DNA of 64,000 nt, taken from positions 1 to 64,000 of the forward strand of contig JBFGEG010000002.1 in assembly GCA_041580235.1 (NCBI GenBank), read 5' to 3'. Shown here in pieces: positions 33,689 to 41,462 of this stretch. Source of the DNA: JADFOJ01 sp041580235 (GTDB lineage: Bacteria; Planctomycetota; Phycisphaerae; Phycisphaerales; SM1A02). The notes below the pieces were generated by a model. The model was not told the origin of the DNA and searched no databases. It saw only the letters and a list, made by a program, of their open reading frames with translations. Made by a program: the position numbers and the translations under genes. Every line of letters starts with the position of its first letter. Within the stretch, counting starts at the first letter, position 1.

Positions 33689-34534
33689 ATGATGATCCAG
33701 GTCAGACTCGTCGCGGTCGGTCTTTTGTGCTCGCTGGCTCCTTTCGCAGCCGCCTTCGGTCAGGCCCCGGCCGGTAAGGACGCGGCAAACGTCCAGCCGC
33801 CGGCGACGGTCGAGCCGGATCCCGCGCCGCTGATGGCGCCCGGAGTAGCCAACGATCTGACAACCGATTTCTCGAGAGCGTTCACGTCAGCGCCGCTTGC
33901 CTCCGACGGCCCGGCGGCCGCGCTGCAGGCGACCGACGCATACGTGTTCGACAACGGTCCGTACGTGATCGGTTACATCGGCACCTCGACCATTGACGGC
34001 GACCTGGACGGCACCACGATCCTGTCGGCCCCGGATCTCCCCGACCTCCTGTTCGTTCCCGAGCTGGACACCGGCGTCGGCTTCGGAATCGGGCTGGGGT
34101 ATCGGATCGACGAGTTTGCTTTCGAGTTCAACTTCATGAGAACGATGTATGACACCGATTTCGGTGGCGTTCCGTTCGACGAGGCGGCGCTCAACGCGTT
34201 CAACTTCGACGTCAAGTACTTCTTCAGCCTCAATGATCCGCTGCAGCCGTTCATTCTCGCCGGTCTCGTGCTCCCCTGGCTGGATGTCGAGAACGGGTCG
34301 GTCGATCCCGGCCCCCCGCGCACCAGTGACGCCAGCTACACGGGCGTCGGCGCGAACCTCGGCGGCGGCTTCAACTTCTACTTGACACCGCAGATCGCGC
34401 TCGTCGTGCAGGGTGGATACCGGATCATGTACTTCACGAGCGTCAAGGGAGCCTCCGACGACCGGCGGTCCGTGAACGACAACCTCGATGCGAGCGGCTT
34501 CTTTGCGTCGGGGGGGATCAGCTTCAGCTTCTAG
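33689..34534 (+). CDS. Outer-membrane beta-barrel protein
   Basis: A 281-residue protein. A signal peptide (MMIQVRLVAVGLLCSLAPFA) is followed by a linker to about 80 and then eight or so amphipathic strands, ending GISFSF with the C-terminal Phe expected for BAM-dependent barrels. The strands match the general OmpA-like/porin family barrel domain. This supports a diderm envelope. Two adjacent ATGs (33689, 33692) are both possible; no strong ribosome-binding site is present. Confidence 0.8.
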   Translation: MMIQVRLVAVGLLCSLAPFAAAFGQAPAGKDAANVQPPATVEPDPAPLMAPGVANDLTTDFSRAFTSAPLASDGPAAALQATDAYVFDNGPYVIGYIGTSTIDGDLDGTTILSAPDLPDLLFVPELDTGVGFGIGLGYRIDEFAFEFNFMRTMYDTDFGGVPFDEAALNAFNFDVKYFFSLNDPLQPFILAGLVLPWLDVENGSVDPGPPRTSDASYTGVGANLGGGFNFYLTPQIALVVQGGYRIMYFTSVKGASDDRRSVNDNLDASGFFASGGISFSF

Positions 34535-34564
34535 ACCGCTCCGTCATACGTAAAGCATGGGTGC

Positions 34565-34587
34565 CACGGGCGGCGTGACCGCCCGTG
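34565..34587. repeat. REP-like hairpin
   Basis: CACGGGCGG pairs perfectly with CCGCCCGTG across CGTGA, followed by GC-rich segments with further short inverted repeats to about 34620. It may terminate the barrel gene or be one copy of an interspersed element. Confidence 0.45.
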
Positions 34588-34705
34588 CAGATCACCGCGT
34601 GCTCGCGGGGACGAATCCCCAGCCCGCACAGGTCGGTCGGTTTGTCAGATGAGACGGTGTCGTGACGCAAACGGGGCTGGCTCGCCGGGCGCGGCGAGAG
34701 CACGG

Positions 34706-34734
34706 TTGCTGCCCGTCCGGCCGCCACTTAGAAT
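34706..34734 (+). promoter_or_regulatory. Promoter TTGCTG-17-TAGAAT, leaderless
   Basis: -35 TTGCTG (34706-34711) and -10 TAGAAT (34729-34734) are separated by 17 bp, and the -10 ends 8 nt before ATG 34743. The transcript should begin close to the start codon, which fixes that start. Confidence 0.65.
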
Positions 34735-34742
34735 CGGCGGCG

Positions 34743-35258
34743 ATGGATCACGACAAGCTCATTCGGACGCCCGACGCGCTGGACGACGTGGTCCGCGCAC
34801 TGCGGGCCGACCACAAGTCAATTGCGCTGACCAACGGCTGCTATGAGATCCTTCACGTCGGTCACCTGCGATCCCTCCAGTCCGCCCGGCAGCAGAGCGA
34901 TTGCCTGATCGTCGCCATCAACTCCGACGCGTCCACCCGCCGGTACAAGGGTCCGGGCCACCCGGCGGTTCCCGAGAACGAGCGGGCGGAGATCCTCGCC
35001 GGCCTGGAGTGCGTGGACTATGTGTACATCTTCGACGAGCCGACCGTGGACGGGCTGCTGGAGCAGATTCGCCCGGACGCCTACTGCAAGGGTCCCGAGT
35101 ACACCATGGAGAACCTGCCGGAGCGGGAGACGCTGAAGCGTCTCGGCGGCACGCTCGTTACGGTCGGGGATCCGAAAGACCACTCCACCACGGAGCTGAT
35201 CCAGAGGATCGCGAGGCTGCACGCTGAAGCCGGCGCGTCGTGCTCCACGCACAGCTGA
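34743..35258 (+). CDS. rfaE2: RfaE2-like heptose-1-phosphate adenylyltransferase
   Basis: A 171-residue nucleotidyltransferase: the TNGCYEILHVGHLRSLQSAR opening holds the HxGH motif, then CLIVAINSDASTRRYKGPGH and LECVDYVYIFDEPTVDGLL match the HldE C-terminal domain (RfaE2). It would transfer AMP to heptose-1-phosphate on the way to ADP-heptose. The family is broad, so another sugar phosphate is possible, but hldD and a GT9 transferase lie nearby. The TAGAAT box fixes ATG 34743. Its stop overlaps the next start (TGATG), so translation is coupled. Confidence 0.85.
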   Translation: MDHDKLIRTPDALDDVVRALRADHKSIALTNGCYEILHVGHLRSLQSARQQSDCLIVAINSDASTRRYKGPGHPAVPENERAEILAGLECVDYVYIFDEPTVDGLLEQIRPDAYCKGPEYTMENLPERETLKRLGGTLVTVGDPKDHSTTELIQRIARLHAEAGASCSTHS

Positions 35259-35836
35259 TGCCCATGCATGTCGAGATCACACGCAGCCGCCGGATCTACG
35301 ACGGGTTCCTGAAGCTCGATCAGGCCTACCTGTGCCACGAACGGCCCGACGGGCAGATGAGTCCGGAGCTGATGCGTCTCAACGTCGAGCGGGGCGACGG
35401 CGCGGCGGTGCTTCTGTTCAATCGCACGGCGAACACGATCGTCCTCACACGGCAGTTCCGCTACGCCAGCTGGAAGCGAGGCGACGGCGGGAGCATCCTC
35501 GAGATCCCGGCCGGCATCGTTGGGCCGGATCGCCGCCCCGAAGAGGTGGCGCGGGATGAGCTCGCCGAGGAGGTCGGGTACCACGCCGGGGACCTGCGGT
35601 TCGTTCAGATGTTCTACGCGTCGCCGGGCAGCTCGACGGAGCGTGTGTTCCTCTACTTCGCCCAAGCCACCGACGACCACAAGGTCTCTGATGGCGGCGG
35701 GGTGGCCGACGAGCAGGAGTACATCGAGGTCGTCGAGATTCCCGTCGACGATCTGCTGCGGATGCTCGACGAAGGCGAGTTGACCGACGCCAAGACGATC
35801 ATCGCCCTGCAGTGGCTCCGCAGTCAGAGGAAGTAA
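35258..35836 (+). CDS. NUDIX hydrolase (ADP-ribose/GDP-mannose type)
   Basis: A 192-residue protein with the catalytic half of the Nudix box (DELAEEVGY), preceded by EIPAGI. The downstream SPGSSTERVFLYFA matches NudF/NudK sugar-nucleotide pyrophosphatases. The box deviates: R replaces the first conserved E and D replaces the R of the RE pair, while the three C-terminal acidic residues remain. It probably hydrolyses a nucleotide-diphospho sugar. The start overlaps rfaE2's stop. Its 3' end overlaps the opposing radical SAM gene by 13 bp. Confidence 0.85.
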   Translation: MPMHVEITRSRRIYDGFLKLDQAYLCHERPDGQMSPELMRLNVERGDGAAVLLFNRTANTIVLTRQFRYASWKRGDGGSILEIPAGIVGPDRRPEEVARDELAEEVGYHAGDLRFVQMFYASPGSSTERVFLYFAQATDDHKVSDGGGVADEQEYIEVVEIPVDDLLRMLDEGELTDAKTIIALQWLRSQRK

Positions 35837-37191
35837 TCGGGCTCGCGCTGGTAATCCGGCTCGATCCCGTCGAGCTTCTCCGGATGGCGGATGAGGTCCT
35901 CGATCCACCAGTTCACGTGGTTGTAGAGACACGTGACCTGGCGGCACTGTGTCGAGGCATCGAAGGTCCGCAGGAGGCCGGCCGTGCCTGACAGCGACTC
36001 GCGAAACTGCTCGCGGCCCGCGTAGCCGTCCTTGTCGCTGATCCGGCCGTGGGGCTGGTTGCGGTACACGGGGCAGTTGTACAGCCCCAGCGGGCTCAGA
36101 ACCTGGCGGAAGAACTGCATGTGGCACTGCCGCGGCTGCTGCATGAACTGCCGGTAGCTGCCGTTTTCCAGTACACGCAGGTTGGTCGATTCAAGCACCC
36201 GGAACCGGTCCGTCTCGAGACGCTTGGCCTCGTCGAGGTGCCGGCGGATCCGCTCCAGCACGCGCTCGAAGTTCGACTGGTTGTCGTGAAGATCGACGAT
36301 CTCCGCGTTGTTCTCCGGCGCGCGGGTGAGAAAGGGCTTGAAGGAGATGTAGTCGAACTCATTCACCTTCGCCAGCGTGGCGCCGAGCACGATCTCGTCG
36401 AGGTTCTCCACGATCTTCGTGTCGTTGATGAAGGCGCCCTTCCAGGTGATGATGAACGAGAAGCCGAACTGGAACCGGTCGTTGATCCTCTTGATCCCCG
36501 GCACGGTTTCGCAGATGTCCTCGAGCCGGATGGTGCGCCGCGGCTTGTGCATGGCCTGGAACGTGGGGTCGGTTCCGGAGTCCAGGGACAGCCGCACCCA
36601 GTCTTCGGCGCCCAGACAGTCGGCGATCCGGGCGATCTTCTTCTGGCCGGAGCCGTTGGAGACGATCGACACCCGCAGATCGAGCGACTTCATGTACCGG
36701 ATGATCTCCTCGAACTTGCGGTAGAGCGTCGGCTCGCCGCCCCCGATCACGATCACCGACCGCAGTCCCCGCTCGGCCATGAGACGCAGCGACTCGACGA
36801 GGTTCTCGTGCTTGTACTGGAAGGGCTTGTTCAGGATGTCCATGTCGACGCAGTGGTCGCACGCATAGTTGCATCCCGTGGTGAGGTCGAGGTTGATCGA
36901 CACGGGAGCCGCGTCGGGCAGGGCGGAGCCGTCGGGGGGCTCGCCCCCCTGCTCGATGATCCGGCGGGCCTCGGCCTGGCTCCGCACGTAGTCCTTGAGA
37001 CGATCGATGAGCTCGGGGTGTCGGAACTTGCCTGCGAAGTCGTGCTTGGGCGCCAGCTCGACGTGCTTGACCCCCTGCGTGGGCGAGCTCGGCTCCCCGG
37101 CCGCGGGCTCCGGCGCCTCAACGATCACGGGCGACCTCGGCTGGGTGACCACCGGCAGGCGAAACGACTTGCCACTGTCCGCGTTCGTCAT
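35824..37191 (-). CDS. Radical SAM protein with C-terminal Cys cluster
   Basis: A 455-residue enzyme. The radical SAM motif CNYACDHC lies at about 109-116, followed by IGGGEPTLYRKFEE and SIVSNGSGQK. Four or more cysteines toward the end (CHMQFFRQ, YNCPVYR, CRQVTCLYNH) suggest a SPASM-like auxiliary cluster. It would use SAM to start a radical reaction; the substrate is unknown. It lies within a heptose-glycan cluster, where a sugar-modifying role is tempting but unproven. A near-consensus promoter precedes it, inside the end of the upstream gene. Confidence 0.85.
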   Translation of the reverse strand: MTNADSGKSFRLPVVTQPRSPVIVEAPEPAAGEPSSPTQGVKHVELAPKHDFAGKFRHPELIDRLKDYVRSQAEARRIIEQGGEPPDGSALPDAAPVSINLDLTTGCNYACDHCVDMDILNKPFQYKHENLVESLRLMAERGLRSVIVIGGGEPTLYRKFEEIIRYMKSLDLRVSIVSNGSGQKKIARIADCLGAEDWVRLSLDSGTDPTFQAMHKPRRTIRLEDICETVPGIKRINDRFQFGFSFIITWKGAFINDTKIVENLDEIVLGATLAKVNEFDYISFKPFLTRAPENNAEIVDLHDNQSNFERVLERIRRHLDEAKRLETDRFRVLESTNLRVLENGSYRQFMQQPRQCHMQFFRQVLSPLGLYNCPVYRNQPHGRISDKDGYAGREQFRESLSGTAGLLRTFDASTQCRQVTCLYNHVNWWIEDLIRHPEKLDGIEPDYQREPDYFL

Positions 37192-37309
37192 GAAGTTCGC
37201 CTCGAAGGAGCCTTAAGCCGTATCGGCACGCGTGTCGTGCCTGCTCCAGGAGGAGGGCCGCGTGCGGGGCGGCAGCAGCGCCCGGCCACACGCGGGGGGC
37301 ATCGGGCGG

Positions 37310-37337
37310 ATACTAGCGGGCCGGCGGTCCGTGTCAA
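37310..37337 (-). promoter_or_regulatory. Near-consensus promoter TTGACA-16-TAGTAT
   Basis: On the minus strand -35 TTGACA (37337-37332) and -10 TAGTAT (37315-37310) are 16 bp apart, the best match to sigma-70 in the window. It drives the radical SAM gene and overlaps the 3' end of the GT9 gene. Confidence 0.65.
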
Positions 37338-38401
37338 ACCCCCCGCGACGGTGGAAACCGCTCCAGGAGGGTCTGAGCGGCGTCGACGACGACTGATGGC
37401 GTGAGCTCCACCATGCACTTGTGATGCCCCTGCGGGCACGTTCGCTGCATGCAGGGACCGCAGTCGACCTCGAGGGCGAGGTCCACGCACGGCTCGAACC
37501 CCGAGTCGCCCCACACCGTGTGGGTGGGGCCGAAGATGGTCACCGTGGGCACGCCCACCGCGGCCGCCATGTGCCGCGGGCCCGTGTCGTTGGAGATCAG
37601 CAGATCGAGCCTGCGCAGCACGCCCTTGAGCACGCCCAGGTCGACGTCCGATGACGGAAGGACGACCGCGTCGCCGGTCATGCGGCACCGGATGTCGCCG
37701 GCGAGCTCGTCCTCACCGGGCCCGGCCAGCACGACGATCCGCCCGCCGGTGCGCTCGATCAGCGCATCCGCCGCCTCGGCAAAGTGCCGCGCGGGCCACA
37801 GCTTCGAGGAGCCGTACTTGGCGCCGGGGTTGACGCCGATGAGAGGCGTGTCGCCGGTGACGCCGTGCGTCTCGAAGAGCCGATCGGCCCGAGCCGCAAC
37901 CTGTTCGCCGACGTGCAGTTTCAAGGGCCGGTGACAGCCCTCCACGCCCAGGGTCGCCCCGATCGCCCCGTAGAACTCGACCATGCGAAAGGGAACGGTG
38001 CGACCCCGTGTGTCCGGAAACGGCAGCCGATCGGTCAGCAGCGGCGACCGGCCGTTGCGGGCGTAGCCGACCCGGCGTCGCGCCCGCGCGAGCCACGTGA
38101 GCAGCGCCGGACGCAACGAGTTCGGCAGCAGGATCGCCCAGTCGTATCGGGCGCTGGCGAGCTCGGCCCGCAGCGGCCAGAACCCCCCGGCGTCGGACCA
38201 CTCGTGGACGCGACCGAGCCACGGGGCGTCGTCGAGCAGTCCGCGGAGAGAGGGCTTGATGAGGAAGTCCTTGACGGCGTGCGGATGGCGGTCGTGGATC
38301 GCCTCGATCAGGGGCGTCGCCAGCACGGCGTCACCGACCCATGTCGGCATGACAAAGAGGATGCGCGACGGTGGTTCCACTCGGTCAGGCACAGCCGTCA
38401 A
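37334..38401 (-). CDS. Family 9 glycosyltransferase (heptosyltransferase-like)
   Basis: A 355-residue protein with the GT9 pattern: N-terminal RILFVMPTWVGDAVLATPLI, then IGVNPGAKYGSSKLWPARHF and DLLISNDTGPRHMAAAVGVP followed by FGPTHTVW. It resembles WaaF/WaaC, which add heptose from ADP-heptose to LPS core. The neighbouring hldD and rfaE2-like genes support the same donor here. The start is uncertain: TTG 38401, 6 bp after the hldD stop, or GTG 38392. It is co-directional with, and downstream of, hldD. Confidence 0.85.
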   Translation of the reverse strand: MTAVPDRVEPPSRILFVMPTWVGDAVLATPLIEAIHDRHPHAVKDFLIKPSLRGLLDDAPWLGRVHEWSDAGGFWPLRAELASARYDWAILLPNSLRPALLTWLARARRRVGYARNGRSPLLTDRLPFPDTRGRTVPFRMVEFYGAIGATLGVEGCHRPLKLHVGEQVAARADRLFETHGVTGDTPLIGVNPGAKYGSSKLWPARHFAEAADALIERTGGRIVVLAGPGEDELAGDIRCRMTGDAVVLPSSDVDLGVLKGVLRRLDLLISNDTGPRHMAAAVGVPTVTIFGPTHTVWGDSGFEPCVDLALEVDCGPCMQRTCPQGHHKCMVELTPSVVVDAAQTLLERFPPSRGV

Positions 38402-38407
38402 TGGTCT

Positions 38408-39412
38408 TCACGCGGAGCACACAACCTGCTCGTGGCTGCCGGCACCCCGCTTCAGCCACGCGGCGTATTCGCGAATTGCTTCCTCGGGCCGATACCGCGG
38501 CTTCCAGCCGATGCCGGCCGCCGTCGCCGTGAGGTCGGCGCACGTGTAGTCCTGGTAGAACGCGTAGGGATTGTCGAAGTACTCCGGCGCGTAGTTCGTC
38601 CCCAGGGCGGCGTTGAGCAGCTCGATGATCTCGTTAAAGGTCGTGGCCGTCCCGGAGCCGATGTTGTAAATGCCGCAGTGAGCGCCGTCGCCGGCGGCCT
38701 GAATGGTGGCGGCCACCACGTCCCTCACGTAGACCTGGTCGCGGGCCTGGTTGCCGTCGTGGAAGATCCGTGGGCGACGGCCGGCCATCATCTGTCCCGC
38801 AAGCTGGTGGATCATGCTGGCCATGTGCGCTTTGTGCGCCTCGCCGGGCCCGTACACGTTGAAGTATCGCAGCCCGACCATGTGCAGATGCGGATGATCC
38901 GCGCAGGCCTGCCGGTGCAGGTTCTCCATCACCCACTTCGAGAAGCCGTACGCGTTGGCCGGGCGGCCGGCATCGTCGAGTACGAACGGGCGTCTGGCCG
39001 CGGTGGCTCCGTTGGCTTCGGTCCCGTAGGTCGCCGCGCTTGACGCCCAGACCAGCCTCGCCCCGGTCTCGATGGCCACGCCGATCAGCGTCTCGAAGGG
39101 CTCCACGTTATCGACCATCATCTTCGCCTGGTCGTCGACGGTCGTGTCGGTAATCGCCGCCTCGTGGAAGATGACGTCGGGCTCGAACTTCCGGGCGAGC
39201 TTCGGCAGGTCGATCTCGTTGAGCGGCCGCGCGATGACCGTGCCGGTGAAGGTGCCACCGTCGTCGTAGGGATCGTCAACGAGGTTTGCAAAATCGCCCG
39301 CTCGCATGTCGTCGATGACAACGATCCGCGCCTGCGGCATCTCTCTATGAAGCTGCCGCACGAGATTCGAGCCGATGAACCCGGCCCCGCCGGTGACGAT
39401 GATCCTCTTCAT
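38408..39412 (-). CDS. hldD: ADP-heptose 6-epimerase-like SDR protein
   Basis: A 334-residue extended SDR enzyme: GGAGFIGS nucleotide loop near the N-terminus, YGFSK active-site Tyr/Lys pair near 178, and LRYFNVYGPGEAHKAHMASM, which is close to the HldD signature. HldD converts ADP-D,D- to ADP-L,D-heptose. Length matches the family. UDP-glucose epimerases are the main alternative, but the AHKAHMASM segment and context favour HldD. Transcribed toward the GT9 gene. Confidence 0.85.
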   Translation of the reverse strand: MKRIIVTGGAGFIGSNLVRQLHREMPQARIVVIDDMRAGDFANLVDDPYDDGGTFTGTVIARPLNEIDLPKLARKFEPDVIFHEAAITDTTVDDQAKMMVDNVEPFETLIGVAIETGARLVWASSAATYGTEANGATAARRPFVLDDAGRPANAYGFSKWVMENLHRQACADHPHLHMVGLRYFNVYGPGEAHKAHMASMIHQLAGQMMAGRRPRIFHDGNQARDQVYVRDVVAATIQAAGDGAHCGIYNIGSGTATTFNEIIELLNAALGTNYAPEYFDNPYAFYQDYTCADLTATAAGIGWKPRYRPEEAIREYAAWLKRGAGSHEQVVCSA

Positions 39413-39786
39413 AGGGGTACGATACCGCGAATCGGCGGCGGAGACGAAACGGCGGGCGAGCGTCGCTGCAGCGTCCGTTCTCGACGAAGAACCGGGGCAT
39501 CGCGCTCGTCATGCCGGCGATGACTGAGGCGAGCGCGTTCAGCACGATACCGCACGTTTTACCGCGGGCCGGCGCACCGGTCGCCCGCGCCCCGGCGGGG
39601 CCGAACGAACCCGCTTGCAGGCTCCCGGGCGTGGCCCAGGAGCGCCGGGGCTTGCCCCGGCGGCGTCCGGCGGGTACCGTCTGGCTGATCCGCAGATCGA
39701 ATGCGGGTATCCGACGGGCCGACGCTGTTTTCACCCGAGGTCGACGATCGGACAGGTTTCTTCTTCGGGTGAAAGCAGGTTCTGAC
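39413..39786. other. Intergenic region between hldD and RRM2
   Basis: A 374-bp divergent region. It holds a 10-bp perfect inverted repeat (39729-39774, separate entry) next to the RRM2 start. A possible frame running into RRM2 from 39511 is Arg/Pro-rich and judged non-coding. No other gene is visible. Confidence 0.5.
39729..39774 (+). promoter_or_regulatory. Leader hairpin of RRM2
   Basis: TTTCACCCGA (39729-39738) and TCGGGTGAAA (39765-39774) form a perfect 10-bp stem with a 26-nt loop, ending 12 nt before the start and next to GCAGG. The RRM1 leader has a hairpin with the same loop length. Confidence 0.5.
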
Positions 39787-40083
39787 ATGTTCAACATCTA
39801 TGTAGGCAACCTCTCGTACGACACGACCGAGGAGGAGCTGCGCAGCGTGTTCGCCGAGCACGGTGAAGTGGTCAACGTGAACATCATCACTGACCGTGAG
39901 ACCGGCCGGCCGCGTGGCTTCGGGTTCGTTGAGATGGCAGATGCCGAGCAGGGCCGGGCCGCGATCGAGCAGGTCAACGGCCGCGACGTCGGGGGACGCA
40001 ACCTGACGGTCAACGAGGCGAAGCCTCGCGCCGACCGGAGCCGCGGGGGCGGCGGCGGCGGCGGCCGGCGTGACCGCTGGTAA
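39787..40083 (+). CDS. RNA-recognition-motif (RRM) RNA-binding protein 2
   Basis: A 98-residue single-RRM protein, paralogue of the one at 19180. It has RNP2 NIYVGNLSYD, RNP1 RGFGFVEM and a Gly-rich tail (GGGGGGGRRDRW). Likely an RNA chaperone or post-transcriptional regulator. The start ATG follows a leader hairpin that reaches within 12 nt. The tail here is longer in glycine than in RRM1. Confidence 0.9.
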   Translation: MFNIYVGNLSYDTTEEELRSVFAEHGEVVNVNIITDRETGRPRGFGFVEMADAEQGRAAIEQVNGRDVGGRNLTVNEAKPRADRSRGGGGGGGRRDRW

Positions 40084-40088
40084 GGGAC

Positions 40089-41339
40089 TCACCGCGGATC
40101 GCGTCGCGCGGTGATGAAGAAGCCCAGGGCCGCGATGAGCCCGATCGCGCCCACAGGCCAGAAGGCCCCTCCGGGCCCGTGGTCGCCGATCCGGCTGACG
40201 GCGAGTCCGAGCACGGGGGCGATGACCACGGTGGCCACGCGCTGCGCCTGGCTCTCGAGGGAGAGCAGTGACGCTCCCTGCGTCTCTTCTCCGTGAATGT
40301 CGAAGCGGCTGATGAGGATCGGCCGCCAGACGTTGTGCAGCGCATGAAGCGCGATGAAGGCCGCGCTCAGCGCCAGCCACGCGTCGAACCAGGCGGCAGC
40401 GAGCAGCACGCCGAAGACGGCGGCGTTGACGCCCCACAACATGCCCGAGGCGGGCTGCTCGCCGCCGGCCGCGTCGGATACGCGGTGGGCCTGACGGCTG
40501 GCCACCGCCGCCAGGAGAAAGAGGACGACGTAGACGGGCCCCACGAGCAGCGCCGTGCGGCGCGTGTCCGACCAGTCGGCGGCTCCCAGATACACGGCGG
40601 CCGAGGTCACGGCCGCGGCCTCCAGCACCGGCTGGAGGTAGTCCTTGACGGAGGCGAAGACTCCGTCGAAGCCCATCGCCTCCAGCATGAGCCGCCGCAA
40701 CCGCGGCCTCTTCATGGATGCCATGAGTGTCGCGCGCATGTGCGCGAGCACGCGTCGCAAGGACGTGTCCGCCTCCGGCTCCGCATCGAGCTCCTGCGGA
40801 TAGCCGAGCAGGTTCACGATCCCCACCGCGTAGGGAACGATCGCGAGCAGGAAGACCGCCGTGTAGCCGTCGCTCACCAGCACGATCGAGGCGCCGATGA
40901 TCACCGAGGCCACGGAGCCGAATTTGCTCCACGATCGAGTGTAGCCGTAGATCTTGACCCGCTCGTCGGCGCGGCCCTGGAGGCTGAGCCACTTGAAGAT
41001 CATGGCCTTGTGCGTGCCCGACCGGAAAGCGTCACCGAGCCCGTAGAAGACCATGCCCAGCCCCAGCACGGCGATGTGCTCGGCGACGCCGAGCACGGCG
41101 AAGCTCACGATGTACGCCGCCAGCGAGAGGACCATGAACCGACGCCGCCCGCACACGTCGGCGATTGCTCCCGAAGGGACCTCGAAGAGGTTGACCGCGG
41201 CCGCCCGGAACGCCACGAGCAGTCCGATCTGGAAGAAGTCGAGACCCTTGGCCAGGAAGGCGAGGTACAGGAACGCCTCGAAATAACGCTGGTTCTTCAG
41301 AAAGCCGTACAGGCCGAATCTGAAGATCATCGACGACAC
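40089..41339 (-). CDS. MFS-type transporter
   Basis: A 416-residue protein with about twelve transmembrane helices and the loop-2 motif of MFS carriers (VPSGAIADVCGRRRFMVLSL). The inter-domain loop is near residue 195 (PEADTSLRRVLAH). The substrate is unknown; drug or small-molecule export is the usual role. GTG 41339 sits 7 nt behind GGAGG. It is divergent from the membrane spermidine-synthase fusion. Confidence 0.85.
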   Translation of the reverse strand: MSSMIFRFGLYGFLKNQRYFEAFLYLAFLAKGLDFFQIGLLVAFRAAAVNLFEVPSGAIADVCGRRRFMVLSLAAYIVSFAVLGVAEHIAVLGLGMVFYGLGDAFRSGTHKAMIFKWLSLQGRADERVKIYGYTRSWSKFGSVASVIIGASIVLVSDGYTAVFLLAIVPYAVGIVNLLGYPQELDAEPEADTSLRRVLAHMRATLMASMKRPRLRRLMLEAMGFDGVFASVKDYLQPVLEAAAVTSAAVYLGAADWSDTRRTALLVGPVYVVLFLLAAVASRQAHRVSDAAGGEQPASGMLWGVNAAVFGVLLAAAWFDAWLALSAAFIALHALHNVWRPILISRFDIHGEETQGASLLSLESQAQRVATVVIAPVLGLAVSRIGDHGPGGAFWPVGAIGLIAALGFFITARRDPR

Positions 41340-41462
41340 GCCGGCCCCTCCGGTCTCTCACCTGAAGCGACCGCGCGTCCCGGTGCGCGGCCGTGCAATC
41401 TGTGATGGGTTTATCCGGGACGCATGGTATCATCGGCCATCCACCCGCGCGGCGACGTCTCG

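Noticed and set aside
36049..37404. Plus-strand frame opposite the radical SAM gene
   Set aside because: The opposite strand carries an intact radical SAM motif and promoter; this frame has neither.
39511..39786. N-terminal extension of RRM2
   Set aside because: Arg/Pro-rich and crosses the leader hairpin; the RRM begins at 39787.
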